Positions 29,188-37,681 of a DNA stretch of 64,000 bases are shown here, piece by piece; the stretch's first letter is position 1; each line of letters begins with the position of its first letter. The position numbers were made by a program, and so were the translations under genes. This DNA comes from Thalassospira sp. HJ (GTDB lineage Bacteria; Pseudomonadota; Alphaproteobacteria; Rhodospirillales; Thalassospiraceae), in contig NZ_JYII01000021.1 in NCBI RefSeq assembly GCF_000948415.1, forward strand, positions 248,001 to 312,000, given 5' to 3'. The notes under the pieces are model-generated. The model searched no databases. It was not told where the DNA came from and was given only the letters and a program-made list of their open reading frames with translations.

Positions 29188-30600
29188 TTAGACCGGTTTG
29201 TCGCGCCGGATGTTGAGTTTTTTCATTTTCTCGTTCAGCGTCCGGCGCGGGATGTCGAGTTCTTCCATCACGGATTTGACATTGCCGTCATGGCGATCAA
29301 GCGCATCGCGAATGACGCGTTCCTCGAACTCGCGCACCTGATCGGCAAGGGCCAGATCGCTGGTCTGCGGGGTGGCTGTTTCAAAGCCGCCCTTGAACAG
29401 GCGCTTGAAGCGTTCCTCGGGACTTCCGACCAGAAGGACATAGCGTTCGGCCATGTTTTTAAGTTCACGCACATTGCCCGACCAGTCATGGGCGCGAAGC
29501 TGGCCGATCAGAACCGGTGTCAGACGCTCATAGGGGCGTTCGAACCGTTCGGCCGCGCGTTCGGCAAAGATATCAAACAGAAGGGCGACATCATCCTGAC
29601 GTTCGCGCAAAGGGGCGATCGACAGTTCAAATGTGTTGATGCGAAACAGCAAATCCTCGCGGAAAGTGCGCGCAGTCACCGCAGCGACAAGGTCTTCGTT
29701 GGTGGCACAGATCAGACGGAAATCGACCTTCACCGGGGCGTTGGAACCCAGCCGAACCACTTCGCGCTGTTCAATCACGCGCAGCAACTTGGCCTGAAGC
29801 GCAAGCGGCATGCTTGATATTTCATCAAGAAAAAGCGTGCCGCCAATCGCATGTTCGATCCAGCCGATGCGTTGGCCAGCCGCCCCGGTAAAGGCACCCT
29901 TTTCATGGCCGAACAGCTCGCTTTCGGCCGTGCTTTCGGGGATGGCGGCACAGTTTACCGCAACGAATTTTTCATCTCGCCGGTCGCTCAGATCATGGAT
30001 GGCGCGCGCGACCAGCTCCTTACCGGTGCCGGTTTCCCCAGAAATCAGAACCGGGACTTCGGTGGGCGCGATATTGGCAATTTCATCCTTGAGATTGCGC
30101 ATCGGCACGGAATTGCCGATCAGGCGCGAATCAAGGCTGCCGCGGCTGGCGATCTGACGGCGGAGATTGCGGTTTTCAATGACCAGACGGCGCTTTTCGA
30201 TGGCGCGTTCCAGGCTTTCGACAATGTCTTTGGGCTCGAACGGCTTTTCGACGAAATCATAAGCGCCGCTTTTCATCGCCTCGACCGCCATGGGAACATC
30301 GCCATGACCGGTCATCAGGATGATCGGAATATCCGGGTCGGCTGCAAGGACAGAGCGGGTAAAGGTAATACCATCAAGTTTCGGCATTTTGACATCGGTC
30401 AGGATCACTCCGGCGAAATCCGGGTTGATATCGCGTAGGGCTTCGCGGGCGTCTTCGTAGACCGTGACGGCAAAATCGGAAAGTTCCAGCCATTGGGCAA
30501 GCGAGACACGCATCGCTTCATCATCATCGACAATGATGATGTGCGGTGTGATCTGGACGTCTTCTGCGTTCTGCGTTGGCGCAAGGTCGGTGGTGGTCAC
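29188..30600 (-). CDS. Sigma-54-dependent response regulator (DctD-like)
   Basis: A 470-residue NtrC-type regulator. The receiver domain (about residues 18-135) has the acidic pair DDD and phospho-acceptor Asp in VILTDVKMP. The AAA+ domain (about 160-395) has Walker A GETGTGKE, the sigma-54 contact loop GAFTGA and Walker B GGTLFLDEI. The C-terminal Fis-type helix-turn-helix includes NVKSVMEELDIPRRTLNEKM. It should activate sigma-54 promoters. It overlaps the sensor kinase gene by four bases and lies just upstream of the TAXI uptake operon, its probable target. Confidence 0.95.
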   Translation of the reverse strand: MTTTDLAPTQNAEDVQITPHIIIVDDDEAMRVSLAQWLELSDFAVTVYEDAREALRDINPDFAGVILTDVKMPKLDGITFTRSVLAADPDIPIILMTGHGDVPMAVEAMKSGAYDFVEKPFEPKDIVESLERAIEKRRLVIENRNLRRQIASRGSLDSRLIGNSVPMRNLKDEIANIAPTEVPVLISGETGTGKELVARAIHDLSDRRDEKFVAVNCAAIPESTAESELFGHEKGAFTGAAGQRIGWIEHAIGGTLFLDEISSMPLALQAKLLRVIEQREVVRLGSNAPVKVDFRLICATNEDLVAAVTARTFREDLLFRINTFELSIAPLRERQDDVALLFDIFAERAAERFERPYERLTPVLIGQLRAHDWSGNVRELKNMAERYVLLVGSPEERFKRLFKGGFETATPQTSDLALADQVREFEERVIRDALDRHDGNVKSVMEELDIPRRTLNEKMKKLNIRRDKPV

Positions 30601-32300
30601 GGTGTTTTACCCTTGAGTAACGGCAGGCGGACTTCGAAACAGGCCCCGGCGGTATCGGTGTTATAGGCTTTTATGCTGCCGCCGAAGTCCCGCACAATGC
30701 CATAAGTTACCGAAAGTCCCAATCCCACGCCCTGACCCGGGTCCTTGGTGGTGAAGAACGGATCAAACAGAAGCGACAGGGTTTCTTCGTTCATGCCAGG
30801 TCCGGTGTCGGTAATGCGCATGATGACATCGGTTTCTGTTGCATCAAGATCAATGCGAATGCGCTTGATCGAACTGCCTTCCATGGCATCAAGGGCATTG
30901 CGGATGATGTTCACACAAATCTGCTCGATCCGGACAAGGTCGGCGCGGATGACCAGCGGGGTTTCGGGCTCGTTACGTTCAAAGGTGCATTCTTCCTGCT
31001 GCAACTGGGGGCTTAGCAATTGCAGGGCGTTATCAAGGGCGACCTTGAGATCGACGGGCTCGAGAACGCCAGTTGATTTGCGCGAGAATGTCTTGAGCTG
31101 ACCTGTGATCGCGCCCATGCGTTCGGTCAGGGCCGAGATCTGGCTGATGTTCTGATCGAGCTTTTCGGTCTTGCCGCGTTCAATCATCAGCTTGGCGCTG
31201 GCGCAAAACGTTCTGATGGCAGCAATCGGCTGGTTGATTTCATGCGCGATGGCAGCCGACATCTGACCAAGGGCGGCGAGCTTTCCGGCCTGCACCAGTT
31301 CGTTTTGCGTGCCGCGCAGCTCTTCTTCGGTTTTGCGCCGTTCGGTGATTTCTTCTTCAAGGCGGGTGTTGAGCGCTTGAATGCGTTCGAATTCAAGTGC
31401 CTCGCGCTGGGAGGCAAGTTTGAGTTCGCGTTCACGCAAGAACAGGATGACCAGAATGATCATGCCGCCGGCAATCACCGCGATCAGCATGACCGCCCCT
31501 TGGCGATCGGTGACCTGATCCATGGAGGTCAGATAGAAAATCCGCCAGGCACTGCCGCGGATCGGTTTGCTGTCAAACAGGTAGCGATGGCCATCAATCG
31601 CGACGATGCCCGATCCCTTAGCCAGTTGCTGCCCGACATCAAGGGATGGCAGATCACGACCGGGATATTGCCGGTTGTTTTCGATCCGGGCGCGATTGGT
31701 GGGCGACAGCGGCGACAGGGTTTTATATTTCCAGTCACCGTGACTGGTCAGTGTGATCACACCATCCGCATCGGCGACAAAGACGGTTTCGCCGGCGTCC
31801 TGCCAGTTCTGTTCCACTTCTTCGAGTTCGAGTTTGACCACGACAACCCCGATGACCTCGCCGCTTTGGCGGATCGGGTGGGAAATGAACAGGCCCGCGC
31901 GCCCGGTGGTCACCCCGATGCCAAAGAAGAAGCCTTCTTGTCCGGCCAGTGACTGATTGAAATAGGGGCGGAAGGAATAGTCTTCACCAACGAAGCTGTC
32001 CGGCGTGTTCCAGTTACTTGAGGCAACGGTTTCCCCGGATCGGTCCAAGACATAAAGGGCTGCCGCCCCCGACTGATCATTGACCTGTTGCAGATAAAGG
32101 TTGGCGGTGTGAGCCGTGCGGGGATTTTCAATCGCACGCGTGACCTGATGATGGCGGGCAACGACATACGGCAGGTAGCGATAGCGATCGATTGCCGCGC
32201 GAAGCGAACTGTCATAAAGAGCGAGGCGGGCCTCGCCCGTACTTTCAAGTTCGCGGATGGTCAGATTGCCGGTCGAGCTGACAGCAGCCCAGATCACCAT
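30597..32300 (-). CDS. DctB-like sensor histidine kinase
   Basis: A membrane sensor with a periplasmic double-Cache/PDC-type domain (about residues 20-260), a second transmembrane helix near 270-290, a coiled coil (about 295-345), a HisKA box with AAIAHEINQPIAAIR, and an ATPase domain with NIIRNALDAM, DTGPGMNEE and GVGLGLSVTYGI. It phosphorylates the adjacent DctD-like regulator (overlap ATGA). The usual start codons give a protein beginning in the middle of its first membrane helix; the open frame continues 24 codons further up, to a TAG at 32375-32373, without ATG, GTG or TTG. Listed here from the ATG at 32300, so the N terminus is uncertain. Confidence 0.85.
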   Translation of the reverse strand: MVIWAAVSSTGNLTIRELESTGEARLALYDSSLRAAIDRYRYLPYVVARHHQVTRAIENPRTAHTANLYLQQVNDQSGAAALYVLDRSGETVASSNWNTPDSFVGEDYSFRPYFNQSLAGQEGFFFGIGVTTGRAGLFISHPIRQSGEVIGVVVVKLELEEVEQNWQDAGETVFVADADGVITLTSHGDWKYKTLSPLSPTNRARIENNRQYPGRDLPSLDVGQQLAKGSGIVAIDGHRYLFDSKPIRGSAWRIFYLTSMDQVTDRQGAVMLIAVIAGGMIILVILFLRERELKLASQREALEFERIQALNTRLEEEITERRKTEEELRGTQNELVQAGKLAALGQMSAAIAHEINQPIAAIRTFCASAKLMIERGKTEKLDQNISQISALTERMGAITGQLKTFSRKSTGVLEPVDLKVALDNALQLLSPQLQQEECTFERNEPETPLVIRADLVRIEQICVNIIRNALDAMEGSSIKRIRIDLDATETDVIMRITDTGPGMNEETLSLLFDPFFTTKDPGQGVGLGLSVTYGIVRDFGGSIKAYNTDTAGACFEVRLPLLKGKTP

Positions 32301-32566
32301 TGCCGAAATGAAGGTCCCGGCAAAGATCAGGGTTCCGCGGCTGAAATTGCTTAACCAGTAGAAAATCGCGACCTACTCCGTGAACAGGGATCATTTTGCG
32401 GTGCCGGGCGTTTGGCCTTGGATGACGTGTTTACGCCAATTAGGAAGCGTGGCGATATAAAGTCAACAAATACAGGCCTGCTTACGGGTTTGCAGGGTGT
32501 GTATTTGAATGGCCTTATTTATGCCGCAAGCGGTTATTTTTTCGCCACATTGGAATGTAAATTGTT

Positions 32567-32833
32567 TAGGGTCTGAACTCAGTTGAATGTTTGAAATGGC
32601 ATCAGAAGGATCAAGAGATGCTAGGAAATCGCCGCAGCGCGGGGTGTTCCCCGTGCAAGGGGATTGACGAAGCAGGTCGCAGGTTCTTCTGATGTCCTTC
32701 GGATCGGAGGCATTTATGCGGGCTGTCGCGTCGCTTCACCTTGAAAGGCAGCTAGCCTTTCTGCGGTAAAGCTCCTAACATCCGCAAAAATGCCTCGCGA
32801 CCATTCCAAGCATTCAATTGGGTTCAGACCCTA
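32567..32833 (+). repeat. Structured 267-bp intergenic element, copy A
   Basis: Terminal arms 32567-32589 and 32811-32833 pair over 23 bases with two G-T wobbles, starting and ending in TA. Inside, CATCAGAAG / CTTCTGATG (32600, 32686) and GAGGCATTT / AAATGCCTC (32707, 32788) form two further stems, and GAAAGGC / GCCTTTC forms a hairpin in the right half. The block GTCCTTCGGAT is at 32694 and ATCCGCA is in the right arm of stem two. It shares length, block positions and stem layout with the elements at 48195 and 58436. It ends 47 bases before chvI, in the same orientation. Confidence 0.8.
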
Positions 32834-32880
32834 CACCACACGAATGAGTGAATTGTATCTGTCCAGTAGATGAGGTCCAG

Positions 32881-33597
32881 GTGAGTAAGATCGCACTTGT
32901 TGATGACGACCGGAATATCCTGACGTCTGTGTCGATGGCGTTGGAAGAAGAAGGATATGAGGTCCTGACATATTCTGATGGTTCGGAAGCACTTCATGCC
33001 ATCACGAAAGAAGAGCCTGATCTGGCGGTGCTTGATATCAAGATGCCGCGTATGGACGGACTGGAGCTTCTGACCCACCTGCGCAAGAAAACCGAAATGC
33101 CGGTGATTTTCCTGACATCGAAAGATGACGAGGTTGATGAGCTGACCGGCCTGCGCATGGGTGCAGATGACTATATCAAAAAGCCGTTTTCCCAGCGTTT
33201 GTTGATCGAACGTATCCGAACCCTTCTGCGTCGTGCGGAAATCATGCGGGCTGGTGGCGTTCGCCCGAACGGATCGGATGACGTTCTGCAGCGCGGTGAT
33301 CTGGTTCTTGATCCGTCGCGCCACATGTGCAGCTGGAAAGGTCAGCATGTGAACCTGACCGTGACCGAGTTCCTGTTGATCCAGGCGCTTGCAAAACATC
33401 CGGGCCACGTTAAAAACCGTGATCAGCTGATCGATGCGGCGTATGGCGAGCACATCTATGTTGATGACCGCACGATTGACAGCCACATCAAACGCCTGCG
33501 CAAGAAGTTCCGCGAGACCGACAAGGAATTCAAGGAAATCGAAACGCTGTATGGCGTTGGGTATCGTTATCGTGACTCGGCCACTGTTGCGGGCTGA
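32881..33597 (+). CDS. chvI: ChvI response regulator
   Basis: A 238-residue OmpR-family regulator. The receiver domain starts [20 protein letters not shown], with the phospho-acceptor Asp in [13 protein letters not shown], and matches ChvI closely; the winged-helix output domain (about residues 130-235) contains [17 protein letters not shown]. With ChvG it forms the conserved alphaproteobacterial envelope and acid-stress system. I chose the GTG at 32881, since GAGG precedes it and the protein then begins exactly at the receiver domain. A structured element lies directly upstream, leaving only 47 bases for a promoter outside it. Confidence 0.95.
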   Translation: MSKIALVDDDRNILTSVSMALEEEGYEVLTYSDGSEALHAITKEEPDLAVLDIKMPRMDGLELLTHLRKKTEMPVIFLTSKDDEVDELTGLRMGADDYIKKPFSQRLLIERIRTLLRRAEIMRAGGVRPNGSDDVLQRGDLVLDPSRHMCSWKGQHVNLTVTEFLLIQALAKHPGHVKNRDQLIDAAYGEHIYVDDRTIDSHIKRLRKKFRETDKEFKEIETLYGVGYRYRDSATVAG

Positions 33598-33611
33598 TCT
33601 GGAATTTCTGA

Positions 33612-33667
33612 CGCGCCGGAGCATCAAGCTCCGGCGCGCATTGTTTGCAGGCCCGGTTTCGCGGGCC
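33612..33667 (+). promoter_or_regulatory. Two strong hairpins between chvI and chvG
   Basis: A perfect 11-bp stem CGCGCCGGAGC / GCTCCGGCGCG (33612-33638) is followed by a second hairpin GGCCCG / CGGGCC (33650-33667). Neither has a T-run, so mRNA processing or stability control is more likely than termination. Confidence 0.6.
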
Positions 33668-33684
33668 GGTTATTGCAGGTTTGA

Positions 33685-35334
33685 ATGAGCGATCTTGGGA
33701 CTGGTGATCACGACCAGAACGCAGCTCCGTCCGAAACACGGACGACACGGATAGAGGAACGCCACGGGCTGTTTTCGCCTTTGACCTGGCGGATTCTGGC
33801 CGTGAATGCGCTGGCACTTTTCGTGCTGGTGGCGGGCATCTTGTATCTGGGCCGCTACAAACAGGAACTTATTCATTCCGAACTTGAAGCCATGGCGGTG
33901 CAGGCGGAAATGTATGCCGCTGCCCTTTCGACATCGGCGGTCAGTTCCGGCGATGATGCGACCAACCGGGTGAAAATCGAAGTGGCGCGCGAAATGGTGC
34001 GCCGTCTTGTCGGCATTACCGGTGCGCGTACCCGCCTGTTTGCCACCAATGGCAGCCTTCTTGCCGATAGTCGTAATATCCAGTCGCTTGGCACCGGCAC
34101 GATTCAGGCCGAACAGCTTCCGCCGCCGGGCGAAGAAGATGCCTTTGCCGATATCATGCGCAAGCTGACCGATGGCATCCTGACCCTGTTTGAGGGTGAG
34201 CAACCCTTGCCACTTTATGTCGACCCGCCGGTGGCCAGTGCTGCCGATTATCCTGAAGTGCGCGCGGCCCTTGCGGGTTATTCACGTGGCGTGGTTCGCG
34301 TGGATAGCGAAGGCCGCCGGGTTTTGTCGGTGTCGGTGCCGGTTGCACGTTTCAAGCAGGTTCTGGCATCGGTGATGATGACCAAAAGCGGGGAATCGAT
34401 TGAAAACGCCCTGCATGCGGTGCGGCTTGATATCCTGAAAATCTTTGTTTTTGCCTTTGGCATCACGGTGTTGCTGTCGATCTATCTGGCCGGTGTGATC
34501 ACACGGCCGCTGAACCGGTTGGCGCGTGCGGCCGAGCGGGTCCGGCGCAGCAAGAACCGTCAGTTCGCAATCCCCGATCTGTCGGATCGCCGCGATGAAA
34601 TTGGTGATCTCTCCACCACGCTACGCGACATGACCGAAACCCTTTGGGATCGCATGGATGCGATTGAACGGTTTGCCGCCGACGTTGCGCATGAGATCAA
34701 GAACCCGCTGACTTCGCTGCGCTCAGCCGTTGAAACTGCCACGCGACTTAAGGACCCGGAACGCCAGCGCCGCCTGATGGAAATCATCGCCGAAGACGTT
34801 CAGCGTCTTGATCGCCTGATCAGTGATATTTCCGATTATTCACGTATGGATGCCGAACTGTCGCGCGCCGAAAGCGAAGAGGTCGATCTTGGTGTGCTGC
34901 TGCATACACTGGGCGAGCTTTATAACGCTGATGTCGATGGCCCGCCGGTCAAGGTTTCTGTACCAGAAAACCTGAATGTGCCGGCCCTTGAAAGTCGTCT
35001 GACGCAGGTCTTCAGGAACCTGATTTCCAATGCGATCACCTTTACGCCCGAAGGGGGTGAAGTGCGCGTGCGTGCCTGGCGCGACAAGAACTGGGCGGTG
35101 ATCACGATTGAGGATGATGGTCCCGGCATTCCGCCGGGCAAGGAAGAGGCGATCTTTAACCGGTTCTATACCGAGCGGCCTGCGACCGAGAAATTTGGTC
35201 AGCATTCGGGACTTGGGTTGTCGATTTCCAAGCGAATCATCGCAGCCCATAACGGCGAGCTTTCCGCAAAGAATCGCGTTGTGAATGATGCGGTCAAAGG
35301 GGCGGTCTTTACCATTCGCCTGCCGCTTGATTAA
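33685..35334 (+). CDS. chvG: ChvG sensor histidine kinase
   Basis: A 549-residue membrane kinase: first transmembrane helix near residues 38-58, a periplasmic sensor domain to about 250, a second helix near 255-275, a HAMP-like linker with RVRRSKNRQFAIPDLSDR, the HisKA box AADVAHEIKNPLTSLRSA, and ATPase boxes RNLISNAITFTP, EDDGPGIPPG and HSGLGLSISKRI. It senses envelope or acid stress and phosphorylates ChvI. It starts with ATG after CAGG. The cluster continues with hprK and rapZ, the typical order in alphaproteobacteria. Confidence 0.95.
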   Translation: MSDLGTGDHDQNAAPSETRTTRIEERHGLFSPLTWRILAVNALALFVLVAGILYLGRYKQELIHSELEAMAVQAEMYAAALSTSAVSSGDDATNRVKIEVAREMVRRLVGITGARTRLFATNGSLLADSRNIQSLGTGTIQAEQLPPPGEEDAFADIMRKLTDGILTLFEGEQPLPLYVDPPVASAADYPEVRAALAGYSRGVVRVDSEGRRVLSVSVPVARFKQVLASVMMTKSGESIENALHAVRLDILKIFVFAFGITVLLSIYLAGVITRPLNRLARAAERVRRSKNRQFAIPDLSDRRDEIGDLSTTLRDMTETLWDRMDAIERFAADVAHEIKNPLTSLRSAVETATRLKDPERQRRLMEIIAEDVQRLDRLISDISDYSRMDAELSRAESEEVDLGVLLHTLGELYNADVDGPPVKVSVPENLNVPALESRLTQVFRNLISNAITFTPEGGEVRVRAWRDKNWAVITIEDDGPGIPPGKEEAIFNRFYTERPATEKFGQHSGLGLSISKRIIAAHNGELSAKNRVVNDAVKGAVFTIRLPLD

Positions 35335-35446
35335 GTTTTTTGCAAGCGCAAAACAGCGATTTTCCTATGCGTGAGGTTAAGTCGATCACGCTTGCGACGT
35401 TTGGGGTTTGACAACCCGACGCCTGCCAAGCATCGTTTTTTTCATT

Positions 35447-35887
35447 ATGTCCCAGCTTCATGCAAATTGCGTCCGGATCGGTGCCCATGCGGTGCTGTTG
35501 CGCGGACCATCCGGATCGGGAAAATCCGGGCTTTCGCTGCGTCTGATACAGACGGGCGGCTTTCTTGTTTCTGATGATCGAACCGACCTGATCGCGCGTG
35601 ACGGGCGCCTGATAGCCAGCGCACCGGATCCGATTGCCGGATTGTGTGAAGTACGCGGTATCGGGATTGTGCGGGGTTTGCCGCAAAAACCCGAAGGAGA
35701 CGTCAGGGTTCTGATCGATTTGACGGATGATCCGACCAATGTCGAACGCATGCCCGAACCTTCAAGCGAAGAGTTTTGTGGCATTGCGATACCGTGTTGG
35801 ACATTATGTGCATCCGATCTGGCCATTGAGACAAAGATTGGAGTAGCTTTGGCGCTCGCGACCGGTGAAATGACCCTTGAACCGTAA
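35447..35887 (+). CDS. hprK: HPr kinase/phosphorylase, short alphaproteobacterial form
   Basis: A 146-residue protein that corresponds to the C-terminal kinase domain of HprK, with Walker A GPSGSGKSGLSLRL near residue 22 and the HprK signature segment VRGIGIVRGLP. The N-terminal domain found in Firmicutes is absent, as is usual in alphaproteobacteria. It phosphorylates HPr on a serine in response to metabolite levels, and can reverse this. A TTG at 35408 would add 13 residues; neither start has a clear ribosome site. It overlaps the next gene by 11 bases. Confidence 0.92.
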   Translation: MSQLHANCVRIGAHAVLLRGPSGSGKSGLSLRLIQTGGFLVSDDRTDLIARDGRLIASAPDPIAGLCEVRGIGIVRGLPQKPEGDVRVLIDLTDDPTNVERMPEPSSEEFCGIAIPCWTLCASDLAIETKIGVALALATGEMTLEP

Positions 35888-36836
35888 TCCACAGGACCCT
35901 GTTTTGCAGAAAACTTCGCAGAATTCTTCTGACAGTCAGAATACGGCCCTTGGCGCGTTTGATGGCAAAAGCGGACTGGTTCTTGTGACCGGTGTGTCCG
36001 GTGCAGGGCGTACGACCACCCTTAAAATCCTTGAAGATTTCGGCTTCGATGCGGTGGATAACCTGCCGCTGCGGATGTTGTCGGCGCTGGTGCCCAGCGA
36101 CTGCCGCCCGGAACAGCCGATTGCCATTGGCCTTGATATCCGCACCCGTGATTTCGGCGTTGATCAGTTTGTCGAAATTGTCGGTCGATTGCGCAATCAG
36201 ACCGGCATGGATCCGTTGATGATTTATGTCGATGCGGATACGGCGGTGTTGCAGCGCCGCTTTACCGAAAGCAGACGCCCGCATCCCCTGAGCCATGATC
36301 GGCCGCTGGTCGATGCGATCGAGCATGAAAAACGCCTGATGGCGCCGATTGCCGCCACGGCGGATATGCGGATCGATACATCGCGGCTTAAATCGGCCGA
36401 GCTTCGCAAGATCTTGCAGGACCAGTTTGATATTGGCGAAAACGAAGGCATGGCGATCTTTGTGCGCAGCTTTTCGTTCCGTCAGGGCGTACCGGCCGAA
36501 GCCGATCTTGTTTTTGACGTTCGCTTTCTGCGCAACCCGCATTATGATCCCGAGCTTCGCCTGATGACCGGGATGAATGCGGCTGTTGGGCAATATATAG
36601 AAGAAGACCCGGATTTCGCCGGGTTTGTGAGCCGCCTGAAGGCAATGCTGGAGCCTATTTTGCCGCGTTATGCGCAGGAAGGTAAAAGCTATCTGACCAT
36701 TGCGGTCGGATGTACGGGTGGTCAACATCGTTCGGTTTATATCGCGCGGTTACTCAATGACTGGATTGCCGATTTGGGATATGACACACATCTCAGTCAT
36801 CGGGATAAACCGGACGAGCCGACCACGGGGGAGTGA
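35877..36836 (+). CDS. rapZ: RapZ-type nucleotide-binding / RNA adaptor protein
   Basis: A 319-residue protein of the RapZ (YvcJ) family. The N-terminal P-loop region is followed by LEDFGFDAVDNLPLRML, and the C-terminal half has the highly conserved VFDVRFLRNPHYDPELR and GCTGGQHRSVYIARLL. In enterobacteria RapZ binds small RNAs and GlmY/GlmZ precursors; its role in alphaproteobacteria is less clear. The P-loop reads GVSGAGRT, with Arg45 instead of the invariant Lys. The TTG start at 35877 overlaps hprK; a second TTG at 35904 is possible, so the N terminus is uncertain. Confidence 0.92.
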   Translation: MNRNPQDPVLQKTSQNSSDSQNTALGAFDGKSGLVLVTGVSGAGRTTTLKILEDFGFDAVDNLPLRMLSALVPSDCRPEQPIAIGLDIRTRDFGVDQFVEIVGRLRNQTGMDPLMIYVDADTAVLQRRFTESRRPHPLSHDRPLVDAIEHEKRLMAPIAATADMRIDTSRLKSAELRKILQDQFDIGENEGMAIFVRSFSFRQGVPAEADLVFDVRFLRNPHYDPELRLMTGMNAAVGQYIEEDPDFAGFVSRLKAMLEPILPRYAQEGKSYLTIAVGCTGGQHRSVYIARLLNDWIADLGYDTHLSHRDKPDEPTTGE

Positions 36837-36854
36837 TAAAATGGAGAAAACTGC

Positions 36855-37259
36855 ATGATCGGGATGGTGCTGGTCACCCACGGCGATCTCGCGAAAGAGT
36901 TCGTATCTGCCTTGCAGCATGTTGTTGGCGAACAGGAAAATGTCGAAGCGGTCTGTATCGGACCCGATGACGACATGGAACAACGCCGCGCAGACATTCT
37001 TGCCAGCGTCGAAAAGGTCGACAGCGGCAAAGGTGTTGTCCTTTTGACCGACATGTTTGGCGGTACCCCGTCCAATCTGGCGATTTCCATTATGGAACAG
37101 GCAAATGTCGAAGTTATCGCAGGGGTTAATTTACCTTTGCTGATTAAGCTGGCATCTGTTCGCATCGACGGCACGTTGGCCGAAACGGTCAATGCGGCCC
37201 AGGATGCGGGGCGTAAATACATTAACGTCGCGTCGCGTCTGCTGAGCGGCGAGGAATAA
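36855..37259 (+). CDS. PTS EIIA component, mannose family
   Basis: A 134-residue cytoplasmic protein of the EIIA(Man) fold. The phosphorylatable His9 lies in VLVTHGDLA, and LTDMFGGTPSNLA is the conserved loop. No EIIB, EIIC or EIID gene accompanies it, so it belongs to a regulatory phosphotransfer chain rather than a sugar permease. It receives phosphate from HPr, encoded 64 bases downstream. GGAGA precedes the ATG. In alphaproteobacteria this gene is often called manX or ptsM. Confidence 0.93.
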   Translation: MIGMVLVTHGDLAKEFVSALQHVVGEQENVEAVCIGPDDDMEQRRADILASVEKVDSGKGVVLLTDMFGGTPSNLAISIMEQANVEVIAGVNLPLLIKLASVRIDGTLAETVNAAQDAGRKYINVASRLLSGEE

Positions 37260-37323
37260 GTCAGCAACAAAAAGAACAGGGCCGGATGCACGGGGACAGC
37301 GCATCTGGCTTGCGGGGACATAC

Positions 37324-37599
37324 ATGGCGCAGAAGGAAAAACGCACTTTAACAATCAGCAACCAGCGCGGATTGCACGCGCGGGCGGCTGCGAAATTTGT
37401 TAAACTGGCAGGTGAATTTCAATCGAGCATCATGGTGCGCAACCGCGGCACCGAAGTATCGGGTGTTTCGATCATGGGCTTGATGATGCTGGCAGCATCC
37501 ATCGGCACCGAGATCGAGGTCGAGGCGACCGGCCCGGATGCCAAACAGGCGATTGATGCGCTGAACGAACTGGTTGATGCCAAGTTCGACGAAGAATAG
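37324..37599 (+). CDS. ptsH: HPr phosphocarrier protein
   Basis: A 91-residue HPr. His18 in RGLHARAAAKF is the EI-dependent phosphorylation site; Ser49 in GVSIMGLMML matches the serine modified by HprK. It transfers phosphate from EI to EIIA(Man). Its position between the EIIA and EI genes, with hprK in the same cluster, indicates a complete signalling PTS with dual control of HPr. Confidence 0.96.
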   Translation: MAQKEKRTLTISNQRGLHARAAAKFVKLAGEFQSSIMVRNRGTEVSGVSIMGLMMLAASIGTEIEVEATGPDAKQAIDALNELVDAKFDEE

Positions 37600-37681
37600 G
37601 ACGCACTTTTCGGCCCAATATTGAGGCCGAAGACGTCTGACTTTCGGGAAACAACAAGAACGAGTTGGTAGCTAAGAAGGC

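Noticed and set aside
32567..32833. The structured elements as insertion sequences or retron/CRISPR RNAs
   Set aside because: No transposase, reverse transcriptase or Cas gene lies near any copy, and there are no spaced direct repeats. A MITE origin is still open because of the TA ends.
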